Source of the DNA: Algoriphagus sediminis
Lineage (GTDB): Bacteria > Bacteroidota > Bacteroidia > Cytophagales > Cyclobacteriaceae
DNA length: 64,000 bases
Direction: 5' to 3'
NCBI RefSeq assembly: GCF_030403435.1
Contig: NZ_JAUEPH010000003.1
Coordinates: 604,574-668,573, forward strand
A program made the position numbers and the translations under genes. The notes beneath the pieces are model-generated. The model saw nothing but the letters and a program-made list of their open reading frames with translations. It was not told where the DNA came from and did not search any database. Of this stretch, positions 25,940-33,117 are shown one piece after another (the stretch's first letter is position 1; each line of letters begins with the position of its first letter).

Positions 25940-26074
25940 TGCCAACGTTGGTGTATAAATTTCAGTTGCGGAAAATCGGTACGATTTTCCGAATGATGTA
26001 TAAAGATAGTAAATTGTAATGAATTTCTTTATAAGAAATTCAATCGCAATTGAATTTATGCTTTGTTGGTTGCA
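25940..26074. repeat. Cassette-type palindrome 5, long form
   Basis: Outer arms TGCCAAC and GTTGG-TT-GCA pair. Next, TATAAATTTCAGTTGC pairs with GCAATTGAATTTAT. Inside are two perfect hairpins, GGAAAATCG-gta-CGATTTTCC and GAATTTCT-tta-AGAAATTC-type. The extra hairpins between conserved ends mirror the variable terminal structure of long attC sites. It lies 23 bases 5' of the amidohydrolase start. Confidence 0.82.
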
Positions 26075-26361
26075 GTAAGATTTCAGTTTTTTAAGGTTCA
26101 TTCAGCGTTTTGTTTTGCGTTCAGTTATTCAATTCTACATTTTGATTCTGCAATTTTTGGAAATCGATTGAGTAGAAGTGGTTAATTCACGTTTTTTTTA
26201 ATTCCGCTCGAGTTGGTTTCAGCGCACAATTCCGTTTTACATTTTTCAATTCAGCATTACGTTTTGGTTTTGAGTATTAAATTCAGTTTTTGCGCAAAGT
26301 TCCGCTGTTTTCAAAGTTCGGAATTCACACGATTTATACGTTTAGTATTTAATTCCGCTAT
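26075..26361. other. Gene-less cassette between palindromes 5 and 6
   Basis: 287 bases with no credible open frame on either strand. It is AT-rich and contains many irregularly spaced copies of AATTCCGC-, AATTCAG- or AATTCAC-like words. It could be a gene-less cassette, a regulatory cassette or the relic of a gene. Nothing else was recognised. Confidence 0.55.
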
Positions 26362-26498
26362 TGTAACCAACGGTTTTGGCTATGGTTTCGTTGCGTGAAA
26401 ATCCGCGAGGATTTTCCGCCGTAAACCGAAGTTAGCAAACACGCAGGAATTTCCGCGAGGAAATTCCGCCGTAATGAACTATAGCCGTTGTTGTAAAC
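26362..26498. repeat. Cassette-type palindrome 6 (attC-like site)
   Basis: Left end CCAACGGTTTTGGCTATGG; right end ATAGCCGTTGTTGTAAAC. GGCTAT pairs with ATAGCC, and CAAC with GTTG, leaving a 6-base bulge. Inside are AATCC-gcga-GGATT and GGAATTTCC-gcga-GGAAATTCC hairpins, both followed by GCCGTAA. It ends 2 bases before the stop codon of the next gene (26501). Confidence 0.83.
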
Positions 26499-26500
26499 AG

Positions 26501-26992
26501 TTATTTTTTTATTCGTTTTAATTCAGTTAATCGGTTTTTATACATCTCGAAAATGACATCAGGATTCCATTCTTCGTCTTCCGTTTTTCCGTGTCCAAGT
26601 GACATTAACGCAATCAATTTTCCGTTTTCCGCATAGAATTCGCAATTCCAACTCATTTGAGTGAAATAGTTTTTCGGCATATAATTTTCCGTTTCTCTTG
26701 CGTAAACCAGCTCACCATTTTTTTCAAAGTATATTTCTTGATAATACGTTTCCTTTTCGTGAGACTCAATTGTTATTATTCGGTTTCCGTTTTTCAGATT
26801 GCATATGTTCCAAAATTCCGTTTTATTATTAAAGTCCGAAACAGCGTCAATTCCGCCAGAACAATTGGATGAATTTTGTTTAAATTCTGTATTGATTTCC
26901 AAGCGTATTTTTTCTTCCTTTTCACGTTGGCTTTGAGCATTACAACTCAAAATTCCAAAAGTCAATATTAAAGTCAGAAATGCGTTTTTCAT
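26501..26992 (-). CDS. Hypothetical lipoprotein, single-gene cassette
   Basis: 163 residues with lipoprotein signal MKNAFLTLILTFGILSC. The mature part is highly charged and contains CSGG and CNLKNG cysteine motifs and a run of beta-strand-like sequence (RIITIESHEKETYYQEIYFE). I do not recognise a family. It occupies one cassette, between palindrome 6 and the large composite palindrome at 27001, and is read leftward like its neighbours. Confidence 0.75.
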   Translation of the reverse strand: MKNAFLTLILTFGILSCNAQSQREKEEKIRLEINTEFKQNSSNCSGGIDAVSDFNNKTEFWNICNLKNGNRIITIESHEKETYYQEIYFEKNGELVYARETENYMPKNYFTQMSWNCEFYAENGKLIALMSLGHGKTEDEEWNPDVIFEMYKNRLTELKRIKK

Positions 26993-27000
26993 AATTGTTT

Positions 27001-27358
27001 ACAACTGCAGGGTTAAACGTAGTTCTGGTTTGAGAATGAAAAGATAATAAATTCTTGAGCAATAATTAGAGAAAAGGTCTTCCTTATACTCTCTAATTAT
27101 TGATTGTCAATTAGCTTCGCGTGAGAGAAGCGTAAATTGTAGAATTTATTAGATTGGGAATTCGAGGAGCAGGATCAAATTACTATTAACCGACGATGTC
27201 GCACGTTTTGGCTCGAGGCCCGCTGAAGGCGATATTTTTGGGATTGGCCATAATGGTAATTTGGTTTAACCCTGCAGATGATAGCACGTTTACTTTAAGA
27301 TGCATTGTCTGCGAAGCAGCGCAGATTAAAGTTCGCCTTTGGCGAATGTGCTATCATC
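27001..27358. repeat. Large composite palindrome cluster next to the seventh site
   Basis: Several perfect inverted repeats are nested or in tandem. CTGCAGGGTTAAAC (27005) pairs with GTTTAACCCTGCAG (27264). AATAAATTCT (27046) pairs with AGAATTTATT (27141). AATAATTAGAGA (27061) pairs with TCTCTAATTATT (27090). GATGATAGCAC (27277) pairs with GTGCTATCATC (27348) and contains TCTGCG / CGCAGA. The left end ACAAC can pair with GTTGT at 27476, so the whole 27001-27483 block may act as one very long site. No gene is present. Confidence 0.82.
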
Positions 27359-27483
27359 GGTTTGTGTATGAGCAGTAGCGGATTAGATACGACTACTTTT
27401 CAGTATGAAATATACTTAAATTCAATCAAAAAGCGGTTTGAGTTAGTACCCGAACCGCTATTACTTATACACCTTGTTGTGTG
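27355..27483. repeat. Cassette-type palindrome 7 (attC-like site)
   Basis: Left end ATCGGTTTGTGTATGAG; right end TTATACACCTTGTTGTG. GTGTAT pairs with ATACAC, AG with CT, and TAGCGG with CCGCTA. An inner hairpin AGCGGTT / AACCGCT caps the structure. It ends 11 bases before the stop of the DUF2892 gene. Confidence 0.83.
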
Positions 27484-27493
27484 CTGCCTTTTA

Positions 27494-27700
27494 TTATTCT
27501 TTGATTTTGCAAGTTTTAATTCCAAACGGTGCATAAAGTGGACAAAAGCTAATCAAACTTGTTAAAACGAATACTCCTGCAAGTACCAATAAAATGATAC
27601 CTAATGTACCTGATATTGTTCCTGTAAAATAAAGAACACTAACTATTGCAGTGATTATAACTCTTATAATTCTGTCTGCTGAACCCATATTTTTTTTCAT
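27494..27700 (-). CDS. DUF2892 (YgaP-type) membrane protein
   Basis: 68 residues with two membrane helices (IIRVIITAIVSVLYFTG and LGIILLVLAGVFVLTSLISF) and the family's C-terminal FCPLYAPFGIKTCK with two cysteines. In other bacteria this domain is fused to, or encoded beside, rhodanese sulfurtransferases. It follows a Crp/Fnr regulator gene on the same strand, 75 bases apart. This pairing is common in Bacteroidota and suggests a sulfur- or NO-related response, an inference. Confidence 0.88.
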   Translation of the reverse strand: MKKNMGSADRIIRVIITAIVSVLYFTGTISGTLGIILLVLAGVFVLTSLISFCPLYAPFGIKTCKIKE

Positions 27701-27775
27701 AATGAATAATTTTAAATTATTGTAAGATTACCTTACAAAGGTAAATAGGCGTTTAGAGCTATGCAGTGACTGTAG

Positions 27776-28402
27776 TCACCACTCGTCAATAATTCTGATT
27801 TTACCTGATTTTTGTTCAACTTTCCCGTCTGTTTCAAGCTTTTTTATAACTCTAGTAACTACTTCACGAGCAGTTCCTAATTCATTAGCTATTTGGGAAT
27901 GACTCATATTAACAAAATTGTTATGACCTAATTCAGTCTTCCTCTTCAGATGGTCGAACAGTCTTTTATCCATTTTATCCAATAACAAGCTACCTATTGT
28001 GTCTAAAAGCTCCACATATCTTAGATTAAACTGATTGTAGAAAAGTTCGTTGAAGTCTTGATGTTCTCTTAGCCAAGTTGGTAATAAATGAACAGGTAAT
28101 AAAAGTACTGTTGAATCTTCTTCTATTGTTGCAAATACTTTACTCGGGGTATTTCTTAAAGCCGCATAAAAAGACATTACGCAGCTTTGGGCTGATTCGA
28201 TATAGTATAGTAGCAATTCTTTCTCATCAAATCTTGAATATACTTTTATCAGGCCATTAACAACAATCGGTAAAACTTTGACATACTGCTGTTCTCTTAA
28301 AATTTCAGTTCCTTTTGGGAATTGCTTTATGCTAGATTCTTGCAGTATTTGTTCAACCAAATCAGGTTTAAGAAAAGATAATATTTTTCTGTCAAATTCC
28401 AT
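27776..28402 (-). CDS. Crp/Fnr-family transcription regulator
   Basis: 208 residues from the ATG at 28402. A longer reading from a GTG at 28429 would begin inside palindrome 8, so the internal ATG is chosen. The cyclic-nucleotide-binding-like N-terminal half (QFPKGTEILREQQYVKVLPIVVNGLIKVY, key features only) is followed by a Crp-type helix-turn-helix, IANELGTAREVVTRVIKKLE. The motif that binds cAMP is not obvious, so the effector is unknown. It shares a cassette with the DUF2892 gene, its likely target. Confidence 0.88.
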   Translation of the reverse strand: MEFDRKILSFLKPDLVEQILQESSIKQFPKGTEILREQQYVKVLPIVVNGLIKVYSRFDEKELLLYYIESAQSCVMSFYAALRNTPSKVFATIEEDSTVLLLPVHLLPTWLREHQDFNELFYNQFNLRYVELLDTIGSLLLDKMDKRLFDHLKRKTELGHNNFVNMSHSQIANELGTAREVVTRVIKKLETDGKVEQKSGKIRIIDEW

Positions 28403-28426
28403 TTTACGTCTTTTTCTTTGGTTGCA

Positions 28427-28484
28427 CACAACGGTTTGGCTATGCGCAGTGTCCCGAAGGGCATTGCGTATAGGTTTTGTTGTG
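28427..28484. repeat. Cassette-type palindrome 8 (attC-like site)
   Basis: Outer arms CACAAC / GTTGTG. Central stem TATGCGCA-GTG-(T)-CCC, loop GAA, GGG-CAT-TGCGTATA: every base is paired except the T at 28452, with one G-T wobble. The architecture and the bulged T match site 1 at 17760, but the four outer stem pairs differ in a compensating way. It lies 99 bases beyond the stop of the next gene (28584), the longest gap in the series. Confidence 0.88.
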
Positions 28485-28583
28485 CCCCGTTTTTATTTTT
28501 CTTTTCATTCTATTTGCGGTGGCGTGAAAGCTCTTTGTAACCGCACGTAGGAGGATTGCAATGTGCTTGAACTGAGCGTTGGC

Positions 28584-29261
28584 TCATTCATTTCCTACTA
28601 TTTTGTTTATGAACTTCAAAGTCTGTTCGTAACCAACAATAATTGTCACAATTCCACTGACTAACGTTACGAGAGCAATAAGACCTGATATGACCTTATA
28701 AATCAAACTGTCCTTAATTGAGTTCAAAGTCCGATTGCTTATAATCCCAAACCAACTAAGTATGAAAATTGGGATGCTCAAAATTTCTCTGAATCCTTCT
28801 CGAAACCAAATTATTGGATTTCTCAGGTTTCGTTGAGTATCCTTTTGATACTCTTCTAAATGTCCAATGTATCGGAGCATGCAATCGTCAACGGAAGTGA
28901 CGTCAAAGTCTTGAATAGAACCGTCACGAAATTTCGGGAGCGTATTTATTACAATTTGATAATTTGAAACCTTATAAGTTTGGAAAGGAGCTATGTAATC
29001 CATAATTCCAAAAGTTCCCAAGTAGTTTTGAATTCTACTGACATTCATTGTCAACCATACATATTGCTCACCATCAAAATTTCCTGAGCGACTCCAACGG
29101 TCATAATTTTTGAAATACTTGTTGGCAAACTCAACGAATTTGTTCCTGTATTCTCCCGCAAAGTCAATTTTCTTAACAAATCGGTTATGTCTGTTATAGA
29201 CCTGAACAAAGCCTATTATGAAGATGACAAGAATGCCCGATATGATGATTGCGGTTATCAT
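28584..29261 (-). CDS. Membrane protein encoded with the restriction-modification gene
   Basis: 225 residues. There is one N-terminal membrane helix (MITAIIISGILVIFIIGFV), a soluble middle of about 110 residues, and two C-terminal helices (SIPIFILSWFGII and LIALVTLVSGIVTIIVG). There are no catalytic motifs and I do not recognise the family. Its start overlaps the end of the 1198-residue R-M gene by 4 bases, so the two are translationally coupled. A membrane partner for a Type IIG enzyme is unusual; an abortive or accessory defence role is only a guess. Confidence 0.78.
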   Translation of the reverse strand: MITAIIISGILVIFIIGFVQVYNRHNRFVKKIDFAGEYRNKFVEFANKYFKNYDRWSRSGNFDGEQYVWLTMNVSRIQNYLGTFGIMDYIAPFQTYKVSNYQIVINTLPKFRDGSIQDFDVTSVDDCMLRYIGHLEEYQKDTQRNLRNPIIWFREGFREILSIPIFILSWFGIISNRTLNSIKDSLIYKVISGLIALVTLVSGIVTIIVGYEQTLKFINKIVGNE

Positions 29262-32200
29262 AGAGAACTCTCAATTATTTCAATTTCTTCTTCTGTCAAA
29301 CCGTAAAGCTGATAAACTAATTGATCAATTTCATGAATAAGATTTGTTCTAGCTGGATTTTCAGTTTCTTGCATCAGATTGCGCACTAAATCACCAATTT
29401 TTCTTTGAGACTCTTCGTTTGTCTTTTTAATTGGTAACTCCCCTAAGAATGCCGCTGTTAGCGAAATAGTTGTGTACTGGCTTTTGAAATATTCATTGAG
29501 CAAATTGCTATTAAGAATAGCCAATAAAAAATGCTCATCAAGAATAAAATCTAACTCACTGTTTGTAGGGGTTAATCCATTAACTGTACCTACAAAATAG
29601 CATGAATTCTCGTCAATTGTGGCTACAATTCGTCTACCTAAGGATAGGTTTCTAATTGCTTGTATAAGTATTTTGCTTTTATGCTGATAAACTTTGTGGT
29701 TTTGGGTTCCACCAATTTTAACAGAGTCATTCCATGAGAAATAATGATTTTTGCTCAAAGGGGCGTAATAATTAATGTCTTTACCGAAAACGATTAAATC
29801 AGGATGGTCAGAGTCTTTTTCTTGGACAACGTAATTATCGTTGCCTTTAAGTTTCATACCAAGGCTGATTTTTCTTATTTCTTTCAAAGGAATAGTTTCA
29901 CTTCTTAGCTTCTTCTTAATCTCTTCCCATTCATAACTGATAAACTCAAATAACTCATAACGACTTTCTAATTTAATGTTTGAATATGGACGAGAAACAA
30001 AACTCACATTATCTAAATTGAGCGGTTCTATTTTTGACCATTCAAAAGTCTCTCGATTGACATTGCTGCTTAACATCAAAATTGAAGTATCGACATTTGC
30101 TTCTTCAAACACCAAGCCTTCAAAAACAATAGTTTTTTCTAATAGATGATTGTCAATTAAGAATTTGCGAATGAGATGATAATAGTAGTTTGTAAGGTAA
30201 GTTAGAGGTGTTATCAGGCAAATAATCTTGGCTTCGTTTGTTATTTGATGACAGCGCTCAATGAACAGGGCATAAGGATCGCATTTATATTCTACATGCT
30301 TATAAAACTTTGAAATCTCCTTGGTTTCGGTAGATACTTTTGAACTATATGGTGGATTCCCGATAACTGCATCAAAGCCAACAAAATCTCCATCATCATT
30401 CAGCACTTCAGGAAATTCAAAACGCCATTCAAAAGCGTCTTCAAAAATTTTGTTGGCTTTTATTTCTTCAATTTCTGCATCAAGTTTATTGGTTTGTTCT
30501 GTTAGCTTTTTCACTTTCTTGTTCCAAGCGGCTTTTTCCTTTTTGCTCATTTCAAAAAGCTGACCTTGATTGGTCAGTTGAAACAATTCGCCTGAAAGTT
30601 TGCGAAGGCGTTTCACTTTGGGGTCGTTCAACGAAATCTCGCTCCTGAAATCAGATTTGATGTCGGCAATCAGGCGTTCCATTTCTCTTTTTTGCTCTTT
30701 GTTCCGAGCGTTTCGATAAGTGTCAACCGCCACACGGTAACTATCAATTGACCATTTACTTTTCTTCAAAGCTTGTTTCAAGACAGCATCTATATCGAAA
30801 CGACTGACAAGAGAGTTACCACACTTAATATTGATGTCAATGTTTGGAAGTGTTTCAAGTTCAGTAGCCTTTTTGTAGTAAGCATTTTTAAGCAGTTCAA
30901 TCCATAAACGCAAACGGCAAATCTTTACCGAATTGGGATTGATATCTACACCGAAAAGGCAATTTTCAATGATGGTCTGCTTCTCGTGAAATAGGGTTTC
31001 TTGAATGCGTTGGCTTTCCTTGCTGTTAGGGTTATAGTCGAAAAGTTCGCCTTCTTCGTCCGTTACAATAAGTTCGTCATTCACTACTTCAACCTGATAC
31101 TCTTTTAAACGTTTGCCGTCTCGGTCTTGCAGAATTTTCAGGTCGTTTTTTACGGCAATCATTTCATTAAGTGCAGAAACCAAAAAGTGTCCTGAACCAA
31201 CGGCAGGGTCGCAAATTTTTAAACTGTTTACAATCTCATTTGCTTCTTGTCTATCTACAATTTTGTCGTAGAGATCATCAAGATCATTGCACTTCCAATT
31301 TTTGGTTTCATTGAATTTCTGAACAACCGCTTTTCGTATGGTTTCACGACACATGTACATGGTGATGAAACCTGGTGTGAAGAATGAACCGTCTTTGTAG
31401 CCGTTGATTTTCTCGAAAATCAATCCAAGAACGGACGCATTGATAAGCGATTTATTTTCTTCCTGAATTTCTTCTGAACCTTCGCTGCTAAAATCATAAG
31501 CATTCAGAAATTCAAAGAGATATTCAAGCGTATTAAGTTTTCCTGTTCGCTTTTTTCCGTTCTGGTCTTTCAGTACGGTTGAAGAAATAATCGGGATCAG
31601 TTTGTCGTCTCGTAGATTGCTGATGAAAAGCGTGTCCTGTTCAATGTCGGTTGGCTCAAAAAGGGAAGAGTTAAGATAGGGTATCTTCTCAAAAGCCTTG
31701 ATTACATCTTCGTTTCGTTCATCGTATTTTCTCGCCAATACCTGAAAAAACAAGCTGTTCAGGTCGTCATAGTTTTTGATTTTGTCAAGGTTCAGAAACG
31801 AATAAGATTTGTCGCCTTTGTGGTAAGTTATTAACTGGGCTTCCAACAATTTCAAGAACAGGATTCTGTTAATCCAAGTGATAGAAAGTTCAAGAGCAAC
31901 ATTAAAGAGCCTTTCTTGCTGTGTGTTTCCAAACTGGCTCGGTCTTTCCAATCTGCTCAGTTTGTCTAAACTATCCAATTGGATTATCGCATCTTCGAGA
32001 ATAGTTCCTGTGTGTCTTTCACCTGCCTTTTTTCGTTCAATGAGTTTCTTGCTTCCTTCCTTGGTTTCTGTCAAACCGATAATGTGCAAGAGTTCACTAT
32101 AAAATCGTTTGTCAAGGCTGTTGCTGTCGTTGGTGAAAGGAAGTTTTAGAAGGTGTTCAGGTGATAAGAGTTTGAAAAGCGCAATCAGTTTGTTGTCGTC

Positions 32201-32854
32201 TGCCTTGTCTTCATTTCGCAAAGGCTTTTGGTAGTCCTGCAAATTGAAGTACGTAAACTCAATTTCTGTTATAATGTCCGCAATAAACGGTTCGGCTATT
32301 TGCTTGTAGAAAAAGTCAGTTTTAGTGTCTGCTAATCGTCCGCCTTCAAAGTCTTGAAATTGCTTTACGAGTTTTTTGTTCTGGGCAAAAAGTCTGTCGA
32401 AAGTGGTTGCGTCAAAAATGAACCATTCATTGATATTTGTGATAATCAAATGCTTGGTTTCAAGGTTGTTTTGTGTGATTCGTTCTCGAAGGTAGTAGAG
32501 CACCAATTCCTGAAAAGCCTTAGCATTCAGCTTGTCAGTAGTCACCATTTCGCTTCTGTTTGTCGGTTTCTTGGCTTCAATGATTACTCCAACCGTGCTT
32601 TTTGCTTTGTCTCCGTTGTGAATTACAAGATCGTTTCGTCCTTTGGTATTGATGAAATGGTTCGGGTCATAATAGGTCTTTTTGAGAAAGTCAATGACAA
32701 GATTTTTGTGAAATTCTTCCGATTCGGTGTCATTGGTCCTGTCGAGTAGTTGGATGAGATTGGCTTTGAAACCTTCGATTTCTGTCCTGTTGGGTTTAAC
32801 TTTCAGAAAGGCTTTGTTCAGCGCCTTTCTCGGTTTCAATTTGTTTATCTCCAT
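29258..32854 (-). CDS. Type IIG-like restriction-modification protein (endonuclease plus N6-adenine methylase)
   Basis: 1198 residues, single chain. An N-terminal PD-(D/E)xK nuclease pattern has Asp75 (NDLVIHN) and Glu93-x-Lys95 (VIIEAKKP). Methylase motif I is CDPAVGSGHFL near residue 547 and motif IV is NPPYSS near 833, indicating an adenine-N6 methyltransferase. The C-terminal 250 residues should be the target-recognition part (TaqI-C-like). The layout resembles Eco57I-type enzymes. No separate methylase or specificity gene is present. It is the first gene next to the recombinase, the usual place of the newest cassette in an integron. Confidence 0.88.
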   Translation of the reverse strand: MEINKLKPRKALNKAFLKVKPNRTEIEGFKANLIQLLDRTNDTESEEFHKNLVIDFLKKTYYDPNHFINTKGRNDLVIHNGDKAKSTVGVIIEAKKPTNRSEMVTTDKLNAKAFQELVLYYLRERITQNNLETKHLIITNINEWFIFDATTFDRLFAQNKKLVKQFQDFEGGRLADTKTDFFYKQIAEPFIADIITEIEFTYFNLQDYQKPLRNEDKADDNKLIALFKLLSPEHLLKLPFTNDSNSLDKRFYSELLHIIGLTETKEGSKKLIERKKAGERHTGTILEDAIIQLDSLDKLSRLERPSQFGNTQQERLFNVALELSITWINRILFLKLLEAQLITYHKGDKSYSFLNLDKIKNYDDLNSLFFQVLARKYDERNEDVIKAFEKIPYLNSSLFEPTDIEQDTLFISNLRDDKLIPIISSTVLKDQNGKKRTGKLNTLEYLFEFLNAYDFSSEGSEEIQEENKSLINASVLGLIFEKINGYKDGSFFTPGFITMYMCRETIRKAVVQKFNETKNWKCNDLDDLYDKIVDRQEANEIVNSLKICDPAVGSGHFLVSALNEMIAVKNDLKILQDRDGKRLKEYQVEVVNDELIVTDEEGELFDYNPNSKESQRIQETLFHEKQTIIENCLFGVDINPNSVKICRLRLWIELLKNAYYKKATELETLPNIDINIKCGNSLVSRFDIDAVLKQALKKSKWSIDSYRVAVDTYRNARNKEQKREMERLIADIKSDFRSEISLNDPKVKRLRKLSGELFQLTNQGQLFEMSKKEKAAWNKKVKKLTEQTNKLDAEIEEIKANKIFEDAFEWRFEFPEVLNDDGDFVGFDAVIGNPPYSSKVSTETKEISKFYKHVEYKCDPYALFIERCHQITNEAKIICLITPLTYLTNYYYHLIRKFLIDNHLLEKTIVFEGLVFEEANVDTSILMLSSNVNRETFEWSKIEPLNLDNVSFVSRPYSNIKLESRYELFEFISYEWEEIKKKLRSETIPLKEIRKISLGMKLKGNDNYVVQEKDSDHPDLIVFGKDINYYAPLSKNHYFSWNDSVKIGGTQNHKVYQHKSKILIQAIRNLSLGRRIVATIDENSCYFVGTVNGLTPTNSELDFILDEHFLLAILNSNLLNEYFKSQYTTISLTAAFLGELPIKKTNEESQRKIGDLVRNLMQETENPARTNLIHEIDQLVYQLYGLTEEEIEIIESSL

Positions 32855-32914
32855 TTGCTCTTGGTCTTACTTATAGTTTTTCAATTTATCATTTTCCTGT
32901 CGAGCGTTGGCAAC

Positions 32915-32986
32915 AAAACAGGCTCTTTTGGTTTTTCAGCGTTGGCTTTGCGTGTCGGCAAAAAACAAATGTGCCTGTTTGCGCGT
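32915..32986. repeat. Imperfect inverted repeat upstream of the R-M gene
   Basis: CAAAACAGGC pairs with GCCTGTTTG across about 55 bases that contain two copies of GCGTTGGC-like words. This gap (32855-33117) holds no gene. It may be a degenerate site or part of the promoter region of the R-M operon. Confidence 0.55.
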
Positions 32987-33002
32987 GGGCTTTCTTTGTA
33001 TG

Positions 33003-33038
33003 CCGCACAACGTTGGCTATCAGCCACTGTTGTGGCGG
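33003..33038. repeat. Short terminal cassette-type palindrome (attI or last attC candidate)
   Basis: Outer arms CCGC-A-CAAC / GTTGTGGCGG enclose ACAAC-GT-TGGCT-atc-AGCCA-CT-GTTGT. It has the same ends as the other sites but the most compact stem. It lies between the first cassette and the recombinase gene, where an integron would have attI. Confidence 0.7.
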
Positions 33039-33064
33039 TTATATTCAATATATATAGTTAAAAC

Positions 33065-33102
33065 TTCCCGATAGCCAATGATTCTTTTTCGGCTATCGGG
33101 AA
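33065..33102. terminator. Strong hairpin downstream of the recombinase gene
   Basis: A perfect 12-bp stem, TTCCCGATAGCC / GGCTATCGGGAA, closes a 14-base loop 16 bases after the recombinase stop. On the minus strand it is followed by GTTTTAAC, a weak U-tract, so it can act as a terminator. It shares GGCTATC with the adjacent palindrome and could instead belong to the recombination region. Confidence 0.65.
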
Positions 33103-33117
33103 CCTTGTCGGTTCGCA

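Noticed and set aside
27196..27378. A short plus-strand frame across the composite palindrome
   Set aside because: It is read through inverted repeats, has no initiation support, and the region is better explained by palindromes.
17760..28484. A CRISPR array, because the repeats are spaced between genes
   Set aside because: The units are single, variable palindromes separated by whole genes, not short identical direct repeats with equal spacers.
17760..33038. A classical class 1-type integron with IntI and standard attC
   Set aside because: The recombinase lacks the IntI insertion I would expect and the sites do not fit the standard RYYYAAC and GTTRRRY boxes, so I call it integron-like only.
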